Assembly: GCF_023101765.2 (NCBI RefSeq)
Contig: NC_064240.1
Coordinates: 3,100,001 to 3,164,000, forward strand
Direction: 5' to 3'
Length of the DNA stretch: 64,000 bases
Source: Spodoptera frugiperda
Lineage: Eukaryota > Arthropoda > Insecta > Lepidoptera > Noctuidae
In this document: positions 22,601 through 34,350 of the stretch, in pieces
How the letters are laid out: each line of letters opens with the position of its first letter
How positions within the stretch are numbered: the stretch's first letter is position 1
Notes under the pieces: generated by a model
Database searches by the model: none
What the model was told of the DNA's origin: nothing
The model's input: the letters and a program-made list of their open reading frames with translations, nothing else
Program-made: the position numbers and the translations under genes

Positions 22601-24734
22601 TGATTGTTTACAACTCAAAATATGTAGAGTGATTCTTTGACCGCGGTCTTCTCCGTTTCGGAAACGTGCCTTTCTTTGAGTTATGTTTTTATAAAGACTG
22701 ATATTGTTATCTTGATGAAGTCTTTTGTTACTCGTTCTCAGTAAAAGAGTTCCACTTTATCTTCATTACGCGTACATAAATAGATACGTCTGAATGTTGA
22801 TTAAATCCAAAAATGTATTCGTCATAATGAGACATGACTTTCATTTTTGGCTTCTCTAAAAATATTAGGGGCTATCGATTGCGGACCGTACGTCTTACTT
22901 CAACGTTCACTGACACGGAGATCACTCTCAAAAACTTCTAAAAGAAAATTTATTTTTAATGTCAAATTCATTTGTGAATTTATCGGTCTGGTGATTCTGT
23001 CTCGGAATGATTTGAATAAATCTAAATCTAATAAAAAGAAAAGAAGTAAATATTTCTTCGAACGTAAATTAAGTAAATATGGTTTTGCAAAGGAATACAC
23101 GAAGCATTTGATGTACTGTGGGGAGAACAGTTCAGTTTATTGGTTGGTCTGTATATATGGTAGGTTAGTACTCTGTTGCCTTGGTGAGCGGTATAAGAGA
23201 TCTTATTAGGGTACCGGCAGCGCACCCGGGTAGCTGCGGACCACATAAATGGATTTTCCATTAGATGCAGTACTTGCCGATAGAAAGAACACGCCGCCGA
23301 GGCGAAACTCTGAAGCACTGGTTTTGAATATGTTCCGGAAACTTATTGAAGCTTATCTTAACATCCGTAGGCTTTTCAACGAGTATTTTATCGAAGGAAA
23401 TGTTATTTATGAAGTTTTCAAAGGATTGTGGAATGCATTAGATTTTGTTTCTATTTTAGACATATTGCTGGGCTGGATGGAATTTTAGGTAGGTAATAAT
23501 CAGTAAAAAAACCTTTAATAAACACAGAATCTTCGCGTTTATCGATCGTATAAACCTCCATAAAATACAAAGTAAGTAATATAGAATTAACGATGAAATG
23601 CGACCGAATTTATGACTAATTGAATTACGGCCAGCGTTTATGAATACCGTACTTTATATTAATTTTATTCAATCCTCGAATAAGTATGAAAATTATGTTG
23701 TAACTTGTAATAATGGTGAACCTCTAATTTATTACACGTCCGCCGTGATTACTTCGTTACAAGTTTAGGAAACTTAATCTGTTTGGTTGGGATAAGTTGC
23801 TCTGTATGAAATATGGTCTGTTTTAGCTTTGTGGATGCATATGTTAAGTAATTAATATGTATTCTAGTTAGTATTTAACTTATTACACATAAAACACCAG
23901 TATTCCCCAAAGGGTTAGTTGAAGATGAACTTAAAATACATGCATTTTATGTGTAAAAAAATATATAAAAGAAAAATAAATACATTTGTTTATTTTCTTT
24001 TATACACTTTTTGACACATAAAAAGCCTATCAGTTCCATTTGCAATAACAACATACTATATCACGCACTATGAATAAAAATGTTGGTGTTAAAATTCAAT
24101 GGCAATGTTTTATGGATTCATTTTAAAAGAAGAATCAATAAGCTATGGACCATGATTTCTTTGACTACCAATGTGAACTTTCGATCACTGGTTGCTACTA
24201 ACCCCTATGGCATTTTACGTGTTAATAATTATAATAAATATGTAGAAGTACCGTAACCAAAGGGGAAAATGTTTTTTGCATGTACTCGTACTAGGAGCTT
24301 ACAGGACTATAAAACAATAATATGCCTCCGTCTGAGTTATTGCTTCAAGAGCCGGCAGCTCGATGCACCCTCGTATGTGAAGTATTGTCTAGTTCTTATC
24401 TTATCAGTGCCTGTTTCCTTTCCGTGTATTTCCTTTAGGTTTAGCTTTCAGCTCATAGTTTATTACCTGCTTTCTGTATAAGCAGTAGGTGTATTAAGAA
24501 AATATTAGTGTATATTATGTAAAGTCTTTGATATTGTTTACAAACGTGTATCGCGTTTTTGTAAGGAATACAGTGCTCTCACTGAAGTTATCTCACTTTA
24601 TATTACACGCTAGAAATCTATAACGATCTAATCATCTACTTATCACGTACACTCCATACGTGATTAGTAGATGATTAGTAGACATTCCACAGCAAAATGG
24701 ATTGAAGAAAGAAAAGAGTTATGTCTGTATCAAT
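19639..24734. other. Intron sequence without recognised genes
   Basis: No coding exon was recognised. The stretch 22180-22560 is complex, non-repetitive and less AT-rich than its surroundings and could hold regulatory DNA. A CTCF-like motif at 20924 is listed separately. Confidence 0.45.
20924..20933 (+). promoter_or_regulatory. CTCF-like core motif AGGTGGCGCC
   Basis: The context GCTAGGTGGCGCCAGCGC matches the conserved core of the insulator protein CTCF (AGGTGGCGC in insects). It stands in a short GC-rich patch (20880-20960). A single short match has no statistical weight; the assignment is a suggestion. Confidence 0.25.
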
Positions 24735-24905
24735 GTTTTAAGAGGATAGATATGTAGGAGAATTGGGAGAGTTTAGAAGGGAGAATAAGGTGGTTAACGC
24801 CCGTTGTTCCCTGCGCTGGCGTATGGGTTTTTAGTTATAGGAGGAATGGAAGGAGGGTAGAGAGGCCTTTGCCCTGCAGTGGGACGATCACGGCTAAAAA
24901 TAAAT
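24735..24905 (+). repeat. LINE 3' tail (GGCCTTTGCCCTGCAGTGGG type)
   Basis: GAGAGGCCTTTGCCCTGCAG, TGGGACGATCACGGCTAAAA, ATAAATA. This closing sequence is widespread at the ends of lepidopteran LINEs. The body is too degenerate to show an open frame. Confidence 0.55.
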
Positions 24906-25448
24906 ACTTATAAACTTAAATGCTAAGTACACAAAATCATAATACATACATTGTCTAACTCATGTTATTAACCCCAACTAAAATGGACGTGTCATGAAAA
25001 CATTTGTGTAGGCTTCAGAATCACTTATTATTGTTATAGTCGCCATCATTTCCATTAAGGAGAGAGGTGATTAAACTGACAATGGGAGGCTGGGTAAACA
25101 ACCCAGTGCTGCTGCCCACGTACTACTGTGGTGATCGTTAACCTATCACACGTGGTGCTGCCAACACGTAATTAGCATCATGTTGTCAATTAAACAACGC
25201 CATCTGTTGGCCAGTAATTGAAATACAAGGGCCACGTTGGACCATTGTGAGGTATAATAGGCAGGGAGCATCGTATGTGATGCATCTATTAGTAGAGATA
25301 GAGCGTCAATTTAATAAGCGTACTATAAGCTATATTTGATTTTCTATCTGTCCCTAAACAGCTTCAAAGCTAATAAATATCTGCAGATAAAACCATTTTA
25401 ATATACATAATTCCTGCTCTTTAAAGCAGAGGCTTCGAGCTATATAGT
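24906..25448. other. Intron sequence, nothing recognised
   Basis: A moderately complex stretch (25080-25300) contains CGCCATCTGTTGGCC, whose reverse complement includes AGATGGCG. No exon was found. Confidence 0.4.
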
Positions 25449-25541
25449 AACATACATATGTACATAACCTCACGCCTGTCTCCCATGGCAGGCAGAGACA
25501 ATGGAACGCCAATTGCTACGAATCTTACATACCTCTTTCAA
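25449..25541 (-). repeat. LINE tail, TATG-ended family
   Basis: On the minus strand: GAGGTATGTAAGATTCGTAG, CAATTGGCGTTCCATTGTCT, GGGAGACAGGCGTGAGGTTA and a TATGT end. A 5'-truncated copy of the element at 11834-12040. Confidence 0.7.
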
Positions 25542-26173
25542 ACAATACATAGCAAACTTTAGAACATTCCGAAATAACACTCAGACGATACAATATCCAT
25601 TTTATAGATATTACTACAGAATTAGATACAAGGAAAGAACTGACACAGAGACAGGAATGATAATCGAATAGGTATCAGCAACTTACATCGCGTTTCTAGA
25701 ATCGAGCATCGAGTTTGAAATTTTCCGAATCGCTATTCGAATTCGGTAGTTAGCTAGCGAGTGGCGCATTCCTACAGGGATCACGGAATCCTCTGCGGTA
25801 TGGTAGATAAGCGAAGTAATCGCGTTCAACGTGTTTCTAATACTTTTACCAACGACCTGAAAGGGTATTACAGATATTCCGAAAAAAATGTAGACATAGG
25901 AACCTATTACATGTAAGGATTGCTTTGAACTTGTCGAGTGTGAGTGTATCTGCTATTTTAAGGATTCGATTTTGGAGACGATAAATATTTTTATTAGATT
26001 TTTGTTTTTGAATTCTTAGAAATAATACATTATTGATTGAGTGAGATGAGACTTATAGCATGCAATTGCGAAAATTATCGTTACTGTGAGAAGACACCCA
26101 CTACACGTCTAAACACCAATTTGGGGAACTTACTTAACTTAAAATACTTATTCTGAAAACATTCAAATATCCT
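25542..26173. other. Intron sequence, nothing recognised
   Basis: No exon, RNA gene or repeat family was recognised between the two LINE tails. Confidence 0.45.
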
Positions 26174-26266
26174 TTACATACATACATAACTTCACGCCTG
26201 CCTCCTATGGAGATTGGCAGAGACAATGGACCGCCCATTGCTAGGAATCTTACATACCTCTTTCGC
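26174..26266 (-). repeat. LINE tail, TATG-ended family
   Basis: A second minus-strand copy, 0.7 kb from the first: GAGGTATGTAAGATTCCTAG, CAATGGGCGGTCCATTGTCT, GGAGGCAGGCGTGAAGTTAT, GTATGTATG. It differs at several sites, so the two are separate insertions or an old duplication. Confidence 0.7.
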
Positions 26267-28242
26267 TTGTATATAAATTTTCTTTAAACAATTTCAATTC
26301 GTATAATACGTGACACGGATTATCCGTACGCATAGAATACGCGACAACATAAAGGGCATCGATCTAAAATTCTAAATGTAGCAGTTTGTCACCAGTTAGT
26401 CCGGCTCTATGGGTGTGTAGCACTACGTTCGCGATTCAATGGGTATCTGCAAAATGTTCAAGACCCGCCAAGCTCTCGCCGCCGAATGGTCGGTGCATTG
26501 CTTTTTATTAACCGCTCGTACTGCGCTTAATCCAATTAAAGTTCCGAGTTTGACCGTCAGACCGACGTACAGCTGTTTTATTAAAACTGTATTTCAAGTG
26601 GATCCCTCTAATTAATCTGACTCTACAGTAACTTTCAGCCGAAAAACTCCCGCTAACCTTTTCATGTCTATGTAGATTAGATACTGAAATTAAATATTTA
26701 TTTTGCAAATTAGTAGTAGCCTAAATACCTCAGCCCATTTGTAATCAACATTCTGAGAATTTCAGGCCCTTCATATATCATATAATTAAGTTTAAAGTAA
26801 GTGCTTAAAACTTTAGTGTGTAGGTGCTATTGTATTATGTAGATCAAAACAACGTTAGTAATACTATAAAGGTATAGAAAGGTTTGAAGGTTAAACTCAC
26901 TTAAAAGTACAAACAAGTATTTAAGGTAGGTTACCTACTTACGACTAAAACATGTTTTTGGAACTTTTTCATAATTATTATCTTCTCCCAACAATGAAAA
27001 TATAGGAACATTGAATAAGCGAATCATTTTAATTGGCCGCCGGCTAGCTAACGTTGCAAAATACGATGTGAAAACTAGAAATTGTAATATTTTGTTAAAT
27101 AAGCAGGCATGGCCAGTTGGTAGCGAATGTTTCTAGCATTGTGCTATTAATATTATTCAGCGGAAACAATGGGTGCATAAATACATACATTAGTGGAACA
27201 TTTTCCAGGCAGTTCGTTAAAGAAGTGTCGTAGTCCTACCCCTTGAAATAAACCCGTGTCCTCTCACAGCCGTACAAAGTAAAGCATACTCGTAGTGGGA
27301 TTGATTATTTATAAATTCGGCCCATGCAGTGCTGGTCCCTTCGGGGAGAGTGACATAAACATCTGTTGTTTATTCATCGTGTCCTCCGAATATCGCTACA
27401 CTTCTCCTTTCCCTTTACGTGTCTATTTTTGTTTGTAAAACATGTCTTTCCAGAACCTTTCTTACTTCAAGATAAAACAGAACGAAAGCAATCACTTGAG
27501 CTTAACAAAAGATTTTGTACACATACTGTTTTAACAGTAAAGCCTACGAAATCCCGCATTCTGAGTGCGGGCTTAGGACAAATCTTGGAATTTTAATTAA
27601 TAAATGCGATTTAGGAGACCACATTCATTTTATTGGTGCTTATCTAGTCTATTCAGAGTTTTGAGTATGTTAGGTAAGTACCTATCGGACGGGGGTTCGA
27701 TTGAAACAGTATTGAACTGGCATTCCGTTGCAGGGTGAGTAGAGGCAGGTAATCAAGTGTCATTCATCGAGATGAATGCTCGGCACTCGCAGTATCCTCG
27801 CTAACGCAATCCTGCGTACGTACTCGTGCTGAGCACATGTTACATTGTACCGGGTACTCGCTACTCGCTACTCGTATGTGCACTTCCACACATGGCATGT
27901 CATTGTGTCATCCACGGCTGATACGTTCGGCATTTATCGTAATTTTGAATGCATTTATTCGACGAACTGTTCTGTAGCTGATGTATTGGACAGATTCTTG
28001 TTTGCTAGTAATTATACCTCCGTATGCCACCCGGGATTTTTAGGAGATAAACGAGGTTGGTTCTTAGAAAGGATACGTTATTAGTAAGTTTTGCTGGTTG
28101 GTTTATTCGTACCTACTGCTTAGATAAGAACAGATGCTGAAAATCATCCTTCTTTGTACTTACAGCTAAATTCCTCCAAGAAGAAAACATAAATTTATCC
28201 ACGACATATTGAAGTTAATTTACATTGCCAAGTGCCACCCTC
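26267..28242. other. Intron sequence, nothing recognised
   Basis: No coding exon was recognised. Short CTCGCTACTCGCTACTCG repetition occurs near 27855-27873. Confidence 0.45.
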
Positions 28243-28386
28243 GGAGCTGCGAACTGCCTAGCGGTTTTACCGGGGCTCCGGCTCGAAAAGCAGGATTAGA
28301 AACGGGGTATTTTTAGTCAGTAAGAGTCTGACACTCCCTCTCGCCTCACCCAAGGCGAGAGAAGTCATCGGATGATATTCCCTCCC
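28243..28386 (+). repeat. GGAGCTGCG-AACTGCC interspersed repeat, fullest copy
   Basis: GGAGCTGCGAACTGCCTAGC, GGTTTTACCGGGGCTCCGGC, TCGAAAAGCAGG, TTTTTAGTCAGTAAGAGTCT, CTCTCGCCTCACCCAAGGCG, AGAGAAGTCATCGGATGAT and a C-rich end. It shares these blocks with 382-452 and 50538-50652. No coding capacity is seen. Confidence 0.7.
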
Positions 28387-30146
28387 TTAAAAAAACCTTA
28401 TATAACACAAAGTACTTAAAATTCTGTACTACAAGTGGAAAATCCAACATTGAAACATTCAGTTCTTTATTCCCGATTTCTGTAGAAACAAAACAAGATG
28501 AATCTTAAGTCTATTCGCTGAACCAGGTCAACTTGAAAAACAAAACGCTTGGAAAAATACTTAGGAAGGTACCTGGCTAACGTAACGTAAACTTTATCGT
28601 TATGGGTTACTAGTAACTAGTTAAGTAGAAAACAGTAATTGTGGGTAAAATGAACGTGAGTTAGGTAACTCTGTTAAGCCAAAATAAACCAGTTTGTTAT
28701 TATTAATTAACTGTTCCTTTCTGATTAAAGTTTCCGGTACAAGGGGTAAATATACACGTCAACTTGCTTAGCTACGGTAACAAGTCGAGTTAGGCTGAAT
28801 TAGTAACACGTACCGCGGGGAATTTTACGGGTTCACTTTGAGGATTTAGGTACATGTATGATAGTTTTTATAATAGTATTAATGTGAATAAACTTATTAA
28901 CATTTACACTAATAACTTACAAATAATTATGCTTTGTTCACTACATATTTGATTGATTGACAGTTGAATAAAGTAGAGAATATCAGTTGCATTGCGTCTG
29001 CCATTACCTATTCTTCGAAGATACATGTGTCTAGAGATGTGGTTGTATTTTTTTTAGGTAAATTTACAAATTCGATTTTTGTGGAAGTGGATCTTGAGAG
29101 CGACTCTTGTAATAACAACGACTTTTAGACTGAACAAGGAATATACTTAAATCTTTGACTGCCAATAGAAAACTGTTGAACACGGCGTTTAATGTGTTAA
29201 TAATGTCTGTTACGTTGGTTGTTAAATGGAGATATTTTTTAAGTGAAAATAACAAACGATTGAATCATACAATCTTTAATATAAGTACCCATTACCTAAA
29301 GATAAATAGTTATTCCCTTTAAGTATGAAATTCAAGCCGACACCTTACCGCGGAAAGTGTTAAAATGAAAATGGATCATAAAATTATTCACGAAAATAAA
29401 AACATGAGACGAAACAGCCATAAAACAAAGCCTCGCGTTGACATATTGCAGAGCACGCTTACATTGTTAAGTCAAAATAAAAAGATATAAACATGAATAA
29501 AAACGAAAAGATAAGGGAGGTTTATTTATTCTGCGAAACAATTTGGGACACCGTCCGACTGAGCTGAGGCGCCATTTCGACAAGAAAATTCTGAACTCGT
29601 ACTTATTATGTTCAAGTATTTTAATTTGGAGTTTAAATAATTCTAGAGGAACTCATAGCCGTTATTATAGAGGCTTAAATCGCGACAGCTGTAAACTAAG
29701 GAAAATTGTTTATTAAATCAGTATTTTGACTACTTGGTGTAAATTGTATTTCATTTCTTCGATTGTTGAGTGAGTATCTTTCAAAGAAAAGCTTCCGTAA
29801 AACTGTGTACAAGCGAAACGGCCTTCGTCACGGTATCATGAGCATCTGACGTAAACACATCAATGACTCATTTATGCTATCTCAGGTGCGTTCCGAATAC
29901 CAAATACGGAATACATTACTCCAAATGCGTGTCCGAATTGTGGAGACAATTGTGAACTAGGTCAACGTGCAATCCGAACGTTAATTGAATACACTAGATT
30001 AGGTTTGACAGGTGAGCCGCCAACGTTTGCCAATGTCGGCGATTTGTGACTACATTCGAAGAGAGTGGTTATCAACTCATTATGTATGTCCCTTCATGTC
30101 TATTTGTACATAGCTGTGAATTCATTTAGCTTTTATTTTTATAAAT
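28387..30146. other. Intron sequence, nothing recognised
   Basis: AT-rich DNA without exon, RNA gene or clear repeat. Confidence 0.45.
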
Positions 30147-30203
30147 ACGTTGCCTCATTATAAAATGTTTTCATGTGTCGTGGGTCCGTTTACAAACACA
30201 AAG
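30147..30203 (-). repeat. Tail fragment of SINE family B
   Basis: ACGTTGCC at the left and GTGTCGTGGGTCCGTTTACA at the right match the 3' end of the copies at 7612-7802 and 43652-43844; the tRNA-like head is missing. Confidence 0.6.
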
Positions 30204-33200
30204 GTATAAATCAAGCATCAGTAATCAGCAGCTCGTCGCCCAGCCGCTGTGCTAAATGTGTATTCAAAAAGAATTGGATGAAGAGCGAAAGAATAATGAG
30301 GAATAAATCTCTCCTAAGAAAATAGAGAAGCTTATTAAACTTAAAATAGTTTCGTGGATTTAAAACGTAGAACGTGAAAAGAAATACTTGTATACTGGCG
30401 AAGTTACGATAGAATTGGTAAGAAGCAGGATCAGATATTTCACCCCTAAGTTATTAGCCAAACATTTATCGGTACAGACTGCTAAGAAATCCAGTTTATT
30501 GTTTCCCAGCAGCCGGCAACACGATCTCCTTCAATAAGCGAGAGGGGGTGAGTGGCGACCTCTAGTGCACACTCCTAACAGATTAGTATTCTCGCTCCGT
30601 CCGCCACACGCAACTGGCGTCAACTACTCAATGAAATGCGATTCTGCTACGTTTCTTATTTGCAAACTTAAACACGCTGCAGCCAAGCCAATTTAGCTCT
30701 TTGTACCTCGGAATAGAGCCTTATTAAGCGCTCATAAGGTTGTCAGGTGATGAGATCACAGTCGTCATTCACAACATTCACGCACTACATGGTAAGTGTG
30801 CAACTGAGTAGGTTATAAGGCCGAGTTATATAAACGTAATGAATTTTGTGAACACGTGAATATTGCTAACAAGCAGGTTCATTACGGCGGCAAGTGAAAC
30901 GGCGCGTAATTTCTTTCAATTTGTACACGATGCTAATTGTTTTCCCGAAGGCAATTGTAGACCTTTCAGAGTCTGAATATTTTGCTAAAAGCTTACTTAA
31001 TATAATAATATTTCTTCTAAATACCAACTTTAATTACGTTCGTATTGTTTTGTGACTTAAAATACTCTCGTATATTAACAATGGTAGTTATTAATTTTAC
31101 GAATGAAGAAACTAAATTCAAAATTTTGTGTATATCTTATAGCAACTAATAATGTTTTCTTAAGACATTGTCTTGTATATTTTCAAGGTAATTGATACCA
31201 TAATATAGTATCCATAGAATTGAAGATAGTAAGTATACAGCCTTCAGTGAGGTTGTAAAAGCGGAAGAGCAGCAACCTTCAGCCGGTGTAACGAGGTAAC
31301 AGTGTATTGTACATACATACATACATACATGTACATACATATACTTGTTATGTTACCCCAAATTATGTTGATATGGGCTTGTTTGTAATAACGACTACAC
31401 ATCTTAAAGCCAGTAACTAAAACCCCGTGAAGTTAGTAGTTGTGAATGAAACTACTGAAATAGAGGACACAGGAGAATTGTCAGTGTTACTGGGTTTGTG
31501 ATTAAGAAATATTTGATAAATTTGTAATGGCTAGTGGCTCACTAGTCACTAGCAATTCTACTAGATTTAGTAGAAACTGTTACTGACACTTAGTAGAAAC
31601 TGCTGGGATTCATTTTTGGTTAGTTCAGAGTAAGATTTTCTTTAGAGTAGAGTTAGATTAGTAAAAGTGGGATTTATGAAGTAGAGTTTAACAAAATGTT
31701 GTTTTGTCAAAATTCTATTAACGTACTTGCTAGGTTATGCATATAAAAGTACCGCAATGTTCAAGAACAAGAAGGCATCAAACAAGGCTCGCTTTTTTAA
31801 GCTAAGTAATCGCTTTCAATTTATATCCTCCGTTATTCTTCGTCTAATGGAAATTAATAATGTATTTATGGTAAAATGAGGTGGGTGTTAAAGAAACTCT
31901 AACATAAAATCAGTCAGTCAGTAGACTAGCGTTATCTAGAGCCGTTTAATCTTTATCTGAGGAGTCGATTTTCCTGTTTTGAATATCCTTTCTTACCATA
32001 TTCAAATCAAGGTTCCGATAATGAGAATAACAAGCCTCCCCGCTTGGATCAGCTCCAAATAACTCGGCCTTGTAACATAACCGTTCGAGGTCGCTATTCT
32101 GTCCAGATCTCCAAAACATTGTGCTCCACTATCTTATAGGATCCTCCATCTCATTCCAGCTTATGTGAAACATAATAAGTGCAAAGAAGACGGAGTAAAG
32201 CCAAGAAAACGCCTTTAAAGTAGAGAGACTCAATGGAATCGGTCGCTTTTATGTAAGCTTGCCAACACATACCGCGCCAGATATTTTAGAAATACGTGTA
32301 AAATCGAGATTCATTTCTTCGCACGACTTTGTATTACACATCTACCATATTGTGCTGACATTGGATTAAAATTTTTGTGTATCCTATCTTAAAAAGTGCC
32401 TTAATTTTTACTGTTAGTTGTTCCAGTAGTAGCAATCATGTCCTTTGAACACGTAGTTTTGCATTACATCTGTGATTGTTTTTGATTCGAACCCTTTTTT
32501 GAGGGCGGAAAATTATCCAAAGACTTTTCCCACTATGTCTCTGAAGCCTTAAAGAGAGATTTACCGATGCTATAACGACGAGCCCATGTTTGGGGTCCTA
32601 ATTTTTCTAAAGTGGCTGCCAATTTTTTAACGCATGCTTTATGCGAGAAAAAAAGGAATTGACTATTTAAGACTTTATTTAATTTTGAAATGAAATAAAA
32701 AAATTGGGTTATGTTTATTTTTTGCTTACGCCCCCGTAGCTTGGGGGCCCCAGTATAATTGATACGGTAGATACTGCGGTAGCTACGGCCCTGCTCATAA
32801 CCACAAAACGATAGCCAATAACCAAAAGCCAAATAATATCAGAATTAATCAGCGAACCCTTCATTGATGATTGTTCGGAACATAGTTAATGTTTGTAAGG
32901 ATGCTGGCTCCGTATCTGTAGGGGTGCATTCGTTATCATAGTATTACGAACAACATAAATAATTAATGGTCTGATACGAGCACACGAGGCAACTTTGATA
33001 ATTGGGAACAGTTGTGTCGGACGGCTCTTTGATTCTTTATGTTCCAACTATTGTGAGCGGGGAAATAGCAAAAATGGCGACCTTCTGACGTGGACTTGCT
33101 CGTGTGTTACCAATTGGCGATTATATAGAACCGAGTTGTATATTAATTTATAGATAGTATACATACAGTGTTTAGTTATGATTGTAAGGTAAATATTTGA

Positions 33201-33842
33201 CTTAGGATAGATCTTTCACCAATTTAATTGTAAGCTGACATTAATTTGAGTATTTTAAAAATTAGCTTCACTGTCATTCGCCCATTTTACTTAAAATAGT
33301 TATTAAATAAACTTCTTCTTCTTCCTAGCGGCTTCGCTTGCCCTTTCGTAGGAATATAAAGTGTCCTATGTGTTATTCCAGACCTATAAACTACACCTGT
33401 TTACAAATGTTATCTCTATCCCTTCAGACATTTTACGTGGTTGACGTAATTAAGAAAAAACAAACATTCGCATTTATAATATTAGTCAGATTATTAACTC
33501 CACACCTCCCTTTACCCGAGACCACTTCAGAAAACCATTTACCAAAGTAATTTTCTCAAGTTCTAACGCAACGCATCAAACGAAGCTGCTTTAAAAATAT
33601 CAAAAAGCCTTGTTTTGAAAAGAGCGTCGAGCGCAAAGCTTTCAGACTTTATCTAGATAAATTCTGAGCTAGGTGCATGACGGCATGGCCACTGTCGCTT
33701 TCATGCAGCATTCGACAGCGTACTCTTGAACTCCATAGAGTATCTAGCGGCGCAGTGTACCTAAGCCCCTCCTACCTAAGTATATCACGTCTAGTTAGAT
33801 TACACTGATCAGGGAAGCTAACGGCGGGTTATTTATTGGTTA
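30204..33842. other. Intron sequence, nothing recognised
   Basis: A short ACATACATACATACATACAT tract near 31310-31331, a local TAGTAGAAACTG duplication near 31567-31602, and an open frame of 99 codons on the minus strand (32533-32832) with no family resemblance. Confidence 0.45.
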
Positions 33843-33880
33843 GCACCACGCCGCACCACGCCGCACCACGCCGCACCACA
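33843..33880. repeat. 10-base minisatellite, about 3.8 units
   Basis: Unit GCACCACGCC repeated exactly at 33843-33872, with a partial fourth unit GCACCACA. Confidence 0.9.
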
Positions 33881-34199
33881 CCTGCGATCCGCGTGAGAAA
33901 TTCTAATAGAAAAGGTTTTACTTCCCTGACGCCCGATACTTAGTTATGTTCCAGTGGTTTGTGGTTTCATATGTAGTAAGAGTATGTAGCTTGTCGAAAT
34001 ACCAAGCGATCAATTTTCGATTAAATATTTGTTAATTTTGCTCTGTTAATGACATTCTTGGGTGGGTGAAAGGAAAATCTTAAGCTGCACAAGTAAATGA
34101 GGTGATCTGTGGTGGTTTTTTTAAGATTAGTTGTAGTCTTGTATGAAAGTCTTGAAGATCACGGATTAAACGCAACATATTCTACTAATATTATTAAGT
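33881..34199. other. Intron sequence, nothing recognised
   Basis: No exon or repeat family recognised. Confidence 0.4.
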
Positions 34200-34350
34200 T
34201 TCTGTGTTTGTTTGTTTGTCTTCACGTCAAAAAGTGCTGAAGGGATCGAGATTAATTTTGAAACAAGGGTAGATTATTGTCCGGAATAGCATATAAGCTA
34301 TGGCTTTTTATCTCATAGGAACGCGGACGAAGCCGCAGGCATAAGCTAGT
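34200..34350 (+). repeat. Interspersed repeat tail (GCGGACGAAGCCGCAGGC type)
   Basis: TGTTTGTTTGTCTTCACG, GGGATCGAGATTAATTTTGA, TAGATTATTGTCCGG, GGAACGCGGACGAAGCCGCA, GGCATAAGCTAGT. This order is common at repeat ends in insect genomes. The element is truncated and non-coding. Confidence 0.55.
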